From: a virus
Direction: 5' to 3' (one strand)
DNA: 51,905 nucleotides
IMG/VR virus record: IMGVR_UViG_3300025127_000057
Coordinates: 1-51,905 of that record
Below are positions 7,816-16,900 of this stretch, piece by piece. Made by a program: the position numbers and the translations under genes. The notes under the pieces are model-generated. The model was not told the DNA's origin and did not search any database. It saw nothing but the letters and a program-made list of their open reading frames with translations. The stretch's first letter is position 1. The number at the start of each line of letters is the position of its first letter.

Positions 7816-9356
7816 TCTTTGACGGGACAGAACAACGTACCCGTAGGCCCGTTCTCCAAGTCGACAATCACTCCCATCAAGCCTTGTTCGCTTGTGACGT
7901 AGCCCTCACCAGAGTGCCATGCATCGGGCGACGCCAACGATGGTAACAGGTAGTGCCGGATGCCACCGATCTCTTGAACTCGTTGGTGGTGCAAGTGACC
8001 ACCAAATGCGACGTGGTGTTTTGCACGCCCCCATGCATCACGCTGTTCTTTCGCCATCACGGGTCCAAGCTTGTTGACTTTGATGGAGTCGCCGTGCGTG
8101 AAGCACATCAGCGTTTTGCCGACCTCTTGATACGTCCGTAGATGGTGGCAGTTGACTACACTCACACGATCGCTGGTCTCGTAGACCGCCCGCAAGTACA
8201 GCAGCAGGGCATGAGCATTGGTTCGGTCGTGGTTTCCGGCCATCAACACAACTCGTACGGGCGCCGCTGTTGACAACAAGTCAATGTGCTCACGGGCCAA
8301 CTCTGCACCGGTCAAGAGCAGCTGCAAAGGTGTCCCATCCACATCAACAGGAGTGCCCCGTGTTGTGGTGGGTCGGAGCGCGTCGCAGTGGATCCAGTCT
8401 GAACCGACGGCAACGATGATCCCTTCGGGTTGACCAGGCAACCGGCCAATCAACGCTTCGGTGGTTTCCATCAACCGGCGCCGTGCAATCTTTTGGTTGT
8501 AGTCGTACCCAGACTCGCGTCCCCACGATTTCATGCCCCAGTGGAAGTCTGTGGCGCTCGTGACCAGCCAGTAGGGGTCATCTGCACGTCGCATCCGCAA
8601 ACGCGGCACAGAGTAGTCTGTGGTGTCCGCAATCCACTCCCTGAACTTTTTGAGGACACTGTGTTCAAAGTCCCACCAGTTTTGGGCTGCTTTGTGAGTT
8701 TCTTTGGCGCTCAACTCTTCGGTCTTGGTTGCCAGTCGCCCAAACTTCAACGCCAGTGCATCTTGCGCCATGTCTTCGACACCGCGACGGGCCACTTCTT
8801 CCGCGCTGAACGGTGCAGAGTCGTGCGTGATTCCGTGCGCCTTGAGGTAACCAATCACCCAGTTGCGGGGCAACCCTGTGCGGCGAGAGACACCATTGAG
8901 ACTGACGGGCTCACCGTCCCAGTTGGAGTACCAACGAACGATAGCTCGATGTGCGGCACCAGATGTCTTGACCCATGCTTTCGCTTTGGACACGTAGGTT
9001 CGATATACGTCACTGGCTTCGTCGTACTCAATCAAACCGTGGTCGATTTGTACAGGCTCAAACTCTAAAGCGTCGTCTTCGGCTTCTACTGGTTGCTCGA
9101 CTTGTGCCTGCAGACTTTTCCTACGCTCTTGCAGGTACGTTTTTGAAACTACAGGGCACGGTTTCTCCGACGATACCGGCGTCGTTGGGCCGCCGTCTTT
9201 TCGTACTCGGTGAAGGACTTGATCAAGCACGTGCCGACCACGTGGAGACTCTCCGTCCATCTGTATGATTCGTATCAATCCATGCCTACCGAGGGGGACG
9301 GTGGCTACTTCATCGCCCCATCGGTTGTAGATTTGTTCTGCCGTCAAGAGGGACAT
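7812..9356 (-). CDS. Calcineurin-like metallophosphoesterase
   Basis: 514 residues. All metal-binding blocks of the fold are present in the C-terminal half: D270-x-H272, GSD at 318-320, GNHD at 374-377, H421 in FTHGD, and GGHLHH at 452-457. The N-terminal 250 residues are separate; 140-175 resembles a small DNA-binding or helix-turn-helix-like module (GVSRRTGLPRNWVIGYLK). Phage proteins of this type are often annotated as DNA repair or SbcD/Mre11-like phosphoesterases, so a nuclease acting on DNA is likely, but a protein phosphatase cannot be excluded. It is the last gene of the long leftward late block, directly after the small membrane proteins, and converges on the XRE gene. Confidence 0.85.
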   Translation of the reverse strand: MSLLTAEQIYNRWGDEVATVPLGRHGLIRIIQMDGESPRGRHVLDQVLHRVRKDGGPTTPVSSEKPCPVVSKTYLQERRKSLQAQVEQPVEAEDDALEFEPVQIDHGLIEYDEASDVYRTYVSKAKAWVKTSGAAHRAIVRWYSNWDGEPVSLNGVSRRTGLPRNWVIGYLKAHGITHDSAPFSAEEVARRGVEDMAQDALALKFGRLATKTEELSAKETHKAAQNWWDFEHSVLKKFREWIADTTDYSVPRLRMRRADDPYWLVTSATDFHWGMKSWGRESGYDYNQKIARRRLMETTEALIGRLPGQPEGIIVAVGSDWIHCDALRPTTTRGTPVDVDGTPLQLLLTGAELAREHIDLLSTAAPVRVVLMAGNHDRTNAHALLLYLRAVYETSDRVSVVNCHHLRTYQEVGKTLMCFTHGDSIKVNKLGPVMAKEQRDAWGRAKHHVAFGGHLHHQRVQEIGGIRHYLLPSLASPDAWHSGEGYVTSEQGLMGVIVDLENGPTGTLFCPVKD

Positions 9357-9374
9357 ATACTGCTCGGGCTGGTG

Positions 9375-9686
9375 TTACTGGCATTTTGCCCCCGTTGCTG
9401 CGCATACCGCTCCGAGATTGAATGCCATCTGCTGCTGGTTCTCTTTCAACTTGTCTACTGCTTGCTCGAGACGCACCAAGCGATCCTGCATGGTGTCCAC
9501 CTGAGTTCTCAGGTCATCGTGTCGAGGAGCCCCCTTACCCCCAGACTGCTCTGCCATCTTGTCCAAACGGGCCTCAATCGTTGCCAAATCAGTTGTAGAT
9601 GCTTGGATGTTCATCCACCCTGTACCGGCCAAAAACACCACGGACACCACAAAGATGAACATTTTGGAATCCAGAAGGTTTTGCAT
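9375..9686 (-). CDS. Small membrane-anchored coiled-coil protein (spanin-like topology)
   Basis: 103 residues from ATG 9686, chosen because GGAG lies eight bases upstream. One membrane segment covers residues 9-28 (MFIFVVSVVFLAGTGWM), followed by a heptad-rich helical region (about 35-92) and two C-terminal cysteines. N-in topology with a periplasmic coiled coil resembles an inner-membrane spanin, and the gene lies a few kilobases downstream of the endolysin. No sequence match to Rz was recognised, so the lysis role is inferred. Confidence 0.5.
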   Translation of the reverse strand: MQNLLDSKMFIFVVSVVFLAGTGWMNIQASTTDLATIEARLDKMAEQSGGKGAPRHDDLRTQVDTMQDRLVRLEQAVDKLKENQQQMAFNLGAVCAATGAKCQ

Positions 9687-9688
9687 GG

Positions 9689-10147
9689 TCAAGGCTCCGT
9701 TGAGTGCATGTTGTACGCAGAAGCGTAGATCGCACCTGTGCTAAGTACTACCAATAGCACGGTAATACCGCCAACGGCACGTTGTGCGGCAGGCCGTTGG
9801 TGCCACGGCTCGGGCGTAGCGGCCTCTTCATACAGTTTAGCATAGTGGTCGCGTTCAAGTTGCAACTGCTTCATATCCAAGAAGTACTGACTTTTCAAGG
9901 CCTTAGCCCATCGTTCTGTTTGCAGCAGGTCGGCGTAGTCACTCAGGGGCACTGCAATCGCGGAACATGTCGGTGTACCCGTCTGTGTCGGCAGGATGTC
10001 TGTGGGAGGTTTGACCCCTTTCTGCAGACCAAACGTTTTGGTGCACTCTCCAGGCACGGGGTCTGGCGCTTCGGGTCGTGGAGGTAGACCCTCTCCCTGC
10101 GCTGGGGCACTCAACGCCAACGCTATCAGTATGGTGATCAAACGCAT
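9689..10147 (-). CDS. Exported protein with signal peptide and C-terminal membrane segment
   Basis: 152 residues. Residues 1-18 form a signal peptide ending SAPAQG; there is no lipobox cysteine. Cys35 and Cys61 could form a disulfide. A helical stretch (about 80-110) is followed by a membrane segment at 126-147. The ATG overlaps the upstream stop (TAATG), with GGAG seven bases before it. A signal plus C-terminal anchor is the layout of unimolecular spanins, but the lack of a lipobox argues against a canonical one. Function is unknown; a lysis or envelope role is inferred from the neighbours. Confidence 0.5.
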   Translation of the reverse strand: MRLITILIALALSAPAQGEGLPPRPEAPDPVPGECTKTFGLQKGVKPPTDILPTQTGTPTCSAIAVPLSDYADLLQTERWAKALKSQYFLDMKQLQLERDHYAKLYEEAATPEPWHQRPAAQRAVGGITVLLVVLSTGAIYASAYNMHSTEP

Positions 10148-10410
10148 TAGTCTTCTCCACGGCTCCGGGCGTTGCCCATTTGAACCAAGAGATCGACGGC
10201 GTCGTCGCTTTTCAATGTGTCTTGAACTTCTTCTACGTCTTCTTTGAAATCATCTGCAAGAACTTTGCGAGCATGATCAGCAAACACACGCGAAGGTTTC
10301 GTAGCATCTTTACGCTTCTTGAGGTCCCGTTCGCCTTTGAAGAACGAAATAACGGAGTACCCTCCAACCGCAGCGCAGAGGGCCAAGATTGCAGTGAGCA
10401 CTTCATTCAC
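10147..10410 (-). CDS. Small single-span membrane protein
   Basis: 87 residues from GTG 10410, preferred over an upstream start at 10494 because AGGAG lies five bases before it and the longer frame would overlap the preceding gene by 76 bases. A membrane segment at residues 3-24 (VLTAILALCAAVGGYSVISFF) is followed by a charged, mostly helical cytoplasmic-type tail. It is in the lysis-type gene run; a holin or antiholin role is possible, and nothing more specific is visible. Confidence 0.5.
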   Translation of the reverse strand: MNEVLTAILALCAAVGGYSVISFFKGERDLKKRKDATKPSRVFADHARKVLADDFKEDVEEVQDTLKSDDAVDLLVQMGNARSRGED

Positions 10411-10418
10411 GGGAACTC

Positions 10419-10781
10419 CTATGACGTGATGACGTTGAGAATCACGTCGTTTGCGGGACTGGTGTTGTCGCTGGTAGCGGCACCGGTCACACACCAGATG
10501 GACAACGCTGTTGTAAAGATGGAACCCTCGGGCATCACGAATGAAACCCTTGAGCTGGCAGGGATCTTGAACTGCCAGTTCGGTTCAACGTTCGGCCCAC
10601 CAGCGGCTGCATCAGCCATCTTGAGATACAACACGGTGGAGTTTGCGCTGTTGTCGACCGTCACCATGAACAATGTGCCGGCGGCTCCCGTGACATTGTT
10701 TTGCGAGGTGCTCCCGATGTTCAGGTCAGTCGTGAGTTTCCCGCCCAAGGCGGCAATCGTGCTGATTGTCGAAGTGCTCAT
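10419..10781 (-). CDS. Small beta-rich protein, paralogue D of four
   Basis: 120 residues from ATG 10781, which overlaps the upstream stop (TGATG). It shares a pattern with the proteins at 10781-11146, 11359-11748 and 11757-12122: a Gly-rich turn before an hydrophobic strand (TLFMVTVDN), a PNWQF-type strand, VMPEGS, LSIWCVTG and a final NDVILNVITS strand. The pattern suggests a compact beta-sandwich. Such small beta proteins could decorate the virion or cap a spike; no known family was recognised. Confidence 0.6.
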   Translation of the reverse strand: MSTSTISTIAALGGKLTTDLNIGSTSQNNVTGAAGTLFMVTVDNSANSTVLYLKMADAAAGGPNVEPNWQFKIPASSRVSFVMPEGSIFTTALSIWCVTGAATSDNTSPANDVILNVITS

Positions 10782-11146
10782 CAGCTGCAAACCAACGTGA
10801 CAGTGACCTGTGCAGCGGGTGCTGTAGTGTCAGACTGGGCTTTGAGCCGGGTGATGCAAAAGTTCAACTTGTCGAAGGCCAATCCAAACGGAATCTGGTA
10901 CGTCACGGACTTGAGCGCTGTGCCTTTCAACGTCATGTCGGGCGCCGTGCTACCTGCTGTGGGGCTGGTCCCGTCGTACAGTTTGACAAAGTGGTCTGCA
11001 ACAGTTTGCGTGCAGTCTACGATGACGCTGAACAATCGCCCAGGAGATGCCGCCACGTTTTCCTGCATCACCACAGCGGTTTGGTTTGTGTCCACGATGA
11101 CCTTGTAGTCAACCGCATCGTGGAACCCCGTCGCAGACAGTGCCAC
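10781..11146 (-). CDS. Small beta-rich protein, paralogue C of four
   Basis: 121 residues, starting at GTG 11146, two bases after the preceding gene ends. Its second half aligns with the paralogues through STAPDMTLKG, LNFCITRL and the ending SDTTAPAAQVTVTLVCS, which nearly repeats SDTTAPAQNVTVRVVAS in paralogue A. It has diverged most in the N-terminal third. It is translationally coupled to paralogue D. The function is unknown. Confidence 0.6.
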   Translation of the reverse strand: MALSATGFHDAVDYKVIVDTNQTAVVMQENVAASPGRLFSVIVDCTQTVADHFVKLYDGTSPTAGSTAPDMTLKGTALKSVTYQIPFGLAFDKLNFCITRLKAQSDTTAPAAQVTVTLVCS

Positions 11147-11147
11147 T

Positions 11148-11351
11148 TCAGCCTCGTTTGCTCAACGCAGACATGGCCTTCTCTGCCGAGTCTCCCGCGA
11201 TGTACGCCAACCCCAAGTACAACCACTCTTGCGAGTCGAGACGATCGACCAACAGCAACGCTGTGCCCAACGCAAGCACCGCAAGGCGACGCCAAGAGAG
11301 CCGGTTTTGACTGGCGAACAACGAATGCATGATGTTTTTCAACGCTTCCAT
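11148..11351 (-). CDS. Holin-like small membrane protein
   Basis: 67 residues with one clear membrane segment (about 22-36, LAVLALGTALLLVD) and a second weaker hydrophobic stretch (43-53, WLYLGLAYIAG), flanked by positive charges at the N-terminus (NRLSWRR) and C-terminus. Size and topology fit a class II holin that would release the endolysin encoded about 0.8 kb upstream in the same transcript. It interrupts the run of four paralogous beta proteins. The holin role rests on topology and position only. Confidence 0.5.
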   Translation of the reverse strand: MEALKNIMHSLFASQNRLSWRRLAVLALGTALLLVDRLDSQEWLYLGLAYIAGDSAEKAMSALSKRG

Positions 11352-11358
11352 CAGTACC

Positions 11359-11748
11359 TCATGTAGCCAGAATGCGAACGACTACTTTGTTTGTGGGATC
11401 GGTTTGGGTGACGTTGCTGTTGCCTGACCCGTTGCTCTTGACTGTGGTGCACCAGAACGAGAGTCCTGTGCTGTACGCGGACCCGCCTGGACAAGCGTAC
11501 GTGACGGTGCCGCCCGCTGGTGCGTAATACACCCAGTCTGGCGTGATGGCCGCAGACGTCACACCATTCATGATGCTGTCGGCAACCTTCACGTAAACGC
11601 CTGAAGTGTTCAACGTGTTGTCGATCTGAATGCTGTACTTCGTGCCGCCACCTGTGGTGGTGTCTTTCTCGGCAGTACCATTCGCTTCGGTGTCTGTGAC
11701 AAGAAGTGTCCCGAGGGGGTTGGCGACATTGGAAACGGTCAAACTCAT
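11359..11748 (-). CDS. Small beta-rich protein, paralogue B of four
   Basis: 129 residues from ATG 11748, with GGAG upstream; an in-frame start at 11835 would run back into the preceding gene. It keeps the family landmarks: TGGGTKYSIQIDN, TPDWVYYAPAG, YSTGLSFWC and a final NKVVVRILAT strand. It is about eight residues longer than its paralogues, in the loop between SFWC and the last strand. The function is unknown. Confidence 0.6.
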   Translation of the reverse strand: MSLTVSNVANPLGTLLVTDTEANGTAEKDTTTGGGTKYSIQIDNTLNTSGVYVKVADSIMNGVTSAAITPDWVYYAPAGGTVTYACPGGSAYSTGLSFWCTTVKSNGSGNSNVTQTDPTNKVVVRILAT

Positions 11749-11756
11749 GAGATCTC

Positions 11757-12122
11757 CTACGAAGCAACAACGCGAACGGTGACGTTCTGCGCAGGTGCCG
11801 TTGTGTCGCTGTCGGCAGAACCGGCTACGCACCAAAAACTGAGACTGTTGAAGTCGATACCGTCTGGCATCACAACGTCTTTCACAGAGGTTGCGGGTAC
11901 CTCAATCATCAAGTCGGGAGCAGTCGTACCCACGGTGATGGTTGACGTTGTCAGGGCAAACTTCGCGTACGAAGAGTTTCCTGCTTGGTTGTCGATGTGG
12001 ATGTAGTACAGCTTACCCGACCCACCTGTAACGTCGACAACAGCGGTTGCGTCAGCATCCGTGTCCGAAGCCAGCTTGTACGTCAAGATGGTCGATGCAA
12101 AATCAGCAGTGGTCAGTGCCAT
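11757..12122 (-). CDS. Small beta-rich protein, paralogue A of four
   Basis: 121 residues. Landmarks shared with the other three copies are TGGSGKLYYIHIDN, TAPDLMIEVPA, VVMPDG, LSFWCVAG and a closing strand ending VTVRVVAS. It follows the endolysin gene by two bases, so it is in the same transcript. The tandem arrangement points to repeated duplication followed by divergence. A virion-surface or host-interaction role is possible but not shown. Confidence 0.6.
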   Translation of the reverse strand: MALTTADFASTILTYKLASDTDADATAVVDVTGGSGKLYYIHIDNQAGNSSYAKFALTTSTITVGTTAPDLMIEVPATSVKDVVMPDGIDFNSLSFWCVAGSADSDTTAPAQNVTVRVVAS

Positions 12123-12124
12123 AG

Positions 12125-12730
12125 TTACTCCAGCCAGTCATGGAGGCCCTCTGCAAGAGCCACGCCGATGCGTTCCATTCCTTCATCAGTAAGAAGAGGT
12201 TTGTGTCCGTCGTAGTCGACGAAGCACGGTTCAAAACAAATCGCAGTCGCAGCCACGCCTGCTATCGTATTGTAAGCGTTTTTGGTCCAGTTGTCAGGGG
12301 TCGAGGCGATTACTTTGACGCCACCTTCCAACTCGGGACACGCGTTTTTCAGTTTGACGGCGATGCTCGTGGCCATGTCAGGACCACCTGTACTGCGATA
12401 ATCGTAGAACACTGCACCGTAGTCTGCCTGATTCCCGCTGCCTGCGTTCAAGTGCGCTGACACGTATGCACATGGACCATCGGCGCTGTTCTGGTACTCG
12501 TTGCACCGCGCGTGACGGTCAGAGTACCAACCATCGCTGATGCAAATCACGTCGTGACCCAGCTCAATCAAGCGCTCTTCTGCAGCCAGCAAGTACTTCG
12601 GCGTCATCATTGCCTCTGACTCCCACACTGCGATTTCACCGTCACCGTCTGCGTCAAACACGGCGCCGCGATCCGAAGCTTTGCGCCCAGGCTTACCTGC
12701 GTGTTGTCGGTCGAGAAAGATAAGCGCCAT
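12125..12730 (-). CDS. N-acetylmuramoyl-L-alanine amidase endolysin (Amidase_3 type)
   Basis: 201 residues, about the size of a single catalytic domain with no separate cell-wall-binding module and no signal peptide. Zinc and catalytic positions are visible: H10 in DRQHAGKPG, a glutamate in WESEAM (E37 or E39), H93 in SAHLNAG and E167 in ICFEPCF. The enzyme cleaves the bond between MurNAc and L-alanine of peptidoglycan at lysis. An unusual insertion at 26-37 matches an EF-hand loop exactly (D26, D28, D30, G31, I33, E37). The lack of a signal peptide means a holin is needed; a candidate is encoded downstream. Confidence 0.85.
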   Translation of the reverse strand: MALIFLDRQHAGKPGRKASDRGAVFDADGDGEIAVWESEAMMTPKYLLAAEERLIELGHDVICISDGWYSDRHARCNEYQNSADGPCAYVSAHLNAGSGNQADYGAVFYDYRSTGGPDMATSIAVKLKNACPELEGGVKVIASTPDNWTKNAYNTIAGVAATAICFEPCFVDYDGHKPLLTDEGMERIGVALAEGLHDWLE

Positions 12731-12742
12731 GTGAAAGACCTT

Positions 12743-13918
12743 CTAAAGCGGCAAGACGACGTTCGCGGCGATGCCGTCCCAGTCTGTTTTGATACTACCA
12801 GCAGGGATAAAGTCGTTGACAATCTGCGTCCAGTTTGCGCCGTTATCCGTTGACTTTGCAGCGTCACCATCGTTGCATCCAACGATCCATGTCGTCCCAT
12901 CTGTCGCTATGCTTTTTGGATTGCTAATACCGCTGATGTCATCGGTGAGGATTTTACGGCTGACAGTTCCGATTGTCTTGCCGGATACCGTGAATCGATT
13001 GATGTCCACATCTCCCTCAGAAAAGGCAACGACGTTTCCATTGGCTGCGGCCATCTTGACAGAAAAGTCATTGGTAGTGCTGTGAGACATTCCAATGCCA
13101 TCAACCTCATCGCCCCAGTCCGTGATGTCGGACGCCGCGCAAGATCGAAATCGAATCTCCTGGGATCGGCTGTACGCAATGACCCACGAGTTGTTTGTGT
13201 ACACAATGTATTGGGCTCTTCCTGGCACGTTCGTTGAGAACGGGGTGGACACGGCGAACGTCGCCCCATCGTCCGTGGAGTAATAGATGCGGTTGTCCTG
13301 CATGCACATCCAGTTGCCTTGACCATCCGACGCGATTGCGTTGATGTAATCCGAAGTCACCGTTCCGGTCAGTTGAGAAAGGTCGATTGCCGTCCAGTTG
13401 GATCCTCCGTCGGTAGATCGGAAAATCGTTCGCGGGTTCATGTCTCCAACCGCCATCCACGTCCCGGCTGCTGTGCCGTCGGATCTCGCGCCCCACATGA
13501 CGCACATGATCTCGTGGTTGTTGCTGCTGTTGGAGTTGATGTCTACAGTGGTCCATTTGTTGCCTGTGGTCACGTCGGTCGAACTAACAGACATCTCATG
13601 ACGACTGCCGCCGGGGTCTTTGTTGGCAGACATATAGATGCCGTTTCCATTCGCATCCCGTCCGAAGCCCACAAAATCGGTATCACCAGCGCCGATCGAC
13701 CCACCAAGCGCGTCGAACGAAATGAACCCCGTCCACGAAGTCAGGTCGCTGTTTGCTGCGTAGCATGCGAGCCCGTCCTCAGTCCGTGCGACCCATTGAG
13801 TGGCACCACTTGCCGCCTTTGTGCAGTTGTTAATCTCGGCACAGTTTGCGTATGGTACGTCATTGATCTGCGCGATGTTCGCAACAGCAACATCGTGAAC
13901 CTGTGCGTAATCAGCCAT
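12743..13918 (-). CDS. BNR/Asp-box beta-propeller protein, putative receptor-binding adhesin
   Basis: 391 residues. Three Asp-box motifs, STDGGSNWT, STDDGATFA and STDNGANWT, mark blades of a sialidase-like beta-propeller covering about residues 40-391. The first 35 residues (VANIAQINDVPYANCAEIN) form a short repeated helical lead of the sort that joins adhesins to fibres. The ATG follows the fibre gene stop without a gap. No sialidase arginine triad can be assigned by eye, so binding of host surface glycan is more likely than hydrolysis. It most likely acts at the distal tail fibre. Confidence 0.65.
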   Translation of the reverse strand: MADYAQVHDVAVANIAQINDVPYANCAEINNCTKAASGATQWVARTEDGLACYAANSDLTSWTGFISFDALGGSIGAGDTDFVGFGRDANGNGIYMSANKDPGGSRHEMSVSSTDVTTGNKWTTVDINSNSSNNHEIMCVMWGARSDGTAAGTWMAVGDMNPRTIFRSTDGGSNWTAIDLSQLTGTVTSDYINAIASDGQGNWMCMQDNRIYYSTDDGATFAVSTPFSTNVPGRAQYIVYTNNSWVIAYSRSQEIRFRSCAASDITDWGDEVDGIGMSHSTTNDFSVKMAAANGNVVAFSEGDVDINRFTVSGKTIGTVSRKILTDDISGISNPKSIATDGTTWIVGCNDGDAAKSTDNGANWTQIVNDFIPAGSIKTDWDGIAANVVLPL

Positions 13919-16900
13919 CTATGCAAGCTCCACAACAGTCATGTCGGGTTTGAAGTAGATGACATCGTCACTAAGAGCGATGCCCACAGCTTGAGCCACA
14001 TCAGAACTTCCGCTTGGTACTGTTGCCGTGATTCCCCCGGCCGTCGTGCTTGCAAACAGTCGATTACCGGCGGTGAAGTTAAACGTGTCGTCGCGGAACA
14101 TACCTTGCAGAAGAATCACCCCTTGAGCGTTGGCGCTGATTGCCGCAACCGCCAGACCAATCGCAGGCATCGTTGCCACAGCATCCGCGTCAGTCTTTGC
14201 AACAGTCCCATTTCCAGAGACATAAACCAAATCACCTTGGGCCACGTCGGCGCTCGCAGTCAGAATCGTCGTAATCCCAGTCGCAGTGTGATCGGCTGTT
14301 GCAAGCATCGGGGTTTCGATGTGTACGGACTTTTGTTCTGGAATAAGGAAGCCGTTTGAAGCTTTCAAAAATCCAGCGGCAGTGGTGACGGAGTTGTCAC
14401 CGTTACCAATGATGGCATCGATTTCGTCTTCAGCATCACCGTCTTCGAGAACAAGGCCGAACTGCATCTCGGCATCGTGTGTGGCCACACCGAACATCAA
14501 TCGCCCACCTTCAGCGTTGTTCGATGCGTCCGCTACTTCGGCTTGAACACGAGCAAAAATCGTTTGATCTTGGTTGTCGTCGTCACCAACAAACTCAATC
14601 ATTCCAACGATGTCATTATCCGCTGCGGCAGCACCTTTGTCTTTGACAAGTTGGAACCGTGCCCCGTTGGCGTCGTTGGTCGTATTCTTGATTTGAAAGA
14701 GCGGGTCTTCTGAGTTCGACGACGTAAACGTCACCGTGTCTTGGGTGATCGTTCCGAAGGAGCTACCCGCAGCGGCAAACGTAATGTTACCGCTGGCGGC
14801 ATCCAACGTGATGTCTCCATCAGCATCAATGCTAACGTGACCGGCTGTACCACTTCCATCGGTGGTGGAGATGGTTAGCTCACCGTTGGCGCCTGTCGCA
14901 ACAGTCGCGAAGTCGGCATTGTTTGCAGAACTCAACATCTTGATGTCAGGTCCACCATTGTCGATCTTCATGAACACGCCTTGGTTGAAGTCTGCTCCTG
15001 TGGCAGTCAGATCCAAAGCTCGTGTCGTAGTGTTTCCGGGTGCGCTGCCCGTGGCCGTAATCTCAAGACCCTTGACAAGAGTCGTTCCCGAAGAGTTTGC
15101 GTGAGTCAACGTAGGCGTAACCAACAACCCCGTCATCGTGTTGGTGCCGCCAGTCGCCGTTGTGTTGTCCATATCGACAAAGATTCCGACAAGGTCGTTG
15201 TCAGAAGAACTGGCCCCAGTCTTGTCAAAATCGACTGTCATTGCAGCATAAGTGTCTGCGCTTGTGTTCGTCACGTTGTTGTCGATGGTCAATGAACTCA
15301 AAGCCCCGACACTCGTAATCGCAGTCTGTGCTGCGGTAGTAAGCGTGCCGGCCAAGTTCGTTGCGGTCAACGTACCGGAACTTGGGTTGTAGGTAAGGTC
15401 GCCATCGGATTCGAGACCCAAGTTGCCACCATCAACATCGCCGCCTGCGGCAAATATGACGGCATTGTTTTCGTCTGTAGATTCGTTGTCGCTGATGGTC
15501 ACAGTGGTCGCAACAGCAGCCGTGGTGGCATTCGTTACGGTCACACCCGCAATGACTGTGTTGAGCGCAACACCACCGACTGTAATCGCGTCGGCTTCCA
15601 AAGTGCCATCGAAATCGCCGTCCACTGCGTCAATGTTGCCCTTGAATACAGTTGCCGTAACCGTGCCTGAACTGGGGTTGTAGGTCAGATTGCCATCCAT
15701 CTCCAGACCGACGTTACCCGTACTCGAAGTCGCATCCTCAACAAAGGTAATCAGATTCTCTTCGTCGGTGCTCTCATTGTCTGTGACGAGGACATGCGAT
15801 GCATTTGTTGAGTTCGTTGCATTCGTCGCATTCGTTGCGTTGGTCGAGTTGGTCGCGTTTGTAACAGTGACACCTGCAATGACCGTGTTGAGAGCGGTGC
15901 CGCCCACCGTGATGGCGTCTGCTTCAAGCGTGCCGTCGATGTCCGCATCACCACTGATGTCCAGCGATCCAGCATCCAACTCGCCTGTGAGCGTGACGTT
16001 GCGGAACCCTGTGATGTCTTTGTTGCTGTTAACGACAACGACTTTTGATGCGGCCACAGTTCCCGCAGTTACGCCGTCGATTGCCTCAAGATCGTTTTCA
16101 TTGATGTCGGCGCTGCCGATGATGAAACCAGTCGCAGTGACGGTGCTATTGAAGGCCGCGGCACCTGCGGCAGAACCATCCAAAGTCAAAAAGGTTGTGT
16201 CCGAGCTACCGTCTGTACCCTTAAAGATGATGTCAGTGTCGCTGCCCTGGGCATCGATCGTGATGTTGCCTGCAGTGGTTGTCAGGTTGATGGCTCCGTC
16301 ACCCGCACTGATGTCGTCAGCAGCAACTGAACCAGCGACGTTACCCGTCACAGCGTCGGCCACCCATTTGGCGCCGTCATACTTGAGGAACTGCCCACTG
16401 CTCGGGGTGTCTTGACCAATCTTTGTGACGTTGCCAGAGCCGTCAAACGTAAACGCTGCGGTGCCGCCAGCCTCTTTCAGCGAACCACCATCGTCGATGA
16501 TGATGTCCCCGGTGGTAGCAATGTTTCCCGTGACCTCCAGGGGCTTGTTCATTTCCCACTGCGTTCCAGTGTGATCGTACAGGAACGTGGCACTCGCACC
16601 ATCAACCGAGATTCCAGCACCGTCAGCAGCAGCGGAATCAGCAGCACCAGAAGCGATGACGATGGTTTTGTCATCTACAGTCAGCGTGGTGGAGTTGATT
16701 GTGGTGGTCGTACCATTGACGGTCAAATCGCCAGTCACGGTAAGGTTGTCGTTGACCGTGACTTCGGATGTTGTGTGACCAAGCGAAATGGGTACACCGC
16801 TGGTGGCTGTACCAATCGTGATACCGTTTGACGTATTCGAGTTGTCGATGTTCAACGTGCTGGTTGAGTCCAGCGAGATGTTGCTACCATCAACGACCAA

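Noticed and set aside
9689-10147. Canonical unimolecular spanin
   Set aside because: The signal peptide has no lipobox cysteine after it, which that class requires.
15690-16415. Long plus-strand open frame (241 codons) and neighbours over the tail fibre gene
   Set aside because: It lies opposite the repetitive fibre gene; the hydrophobic Ser/Val/Ala-rich product is the mirror of Thr/Asp/Gly repeats, and no ribosome site or conserved pattern supports it.
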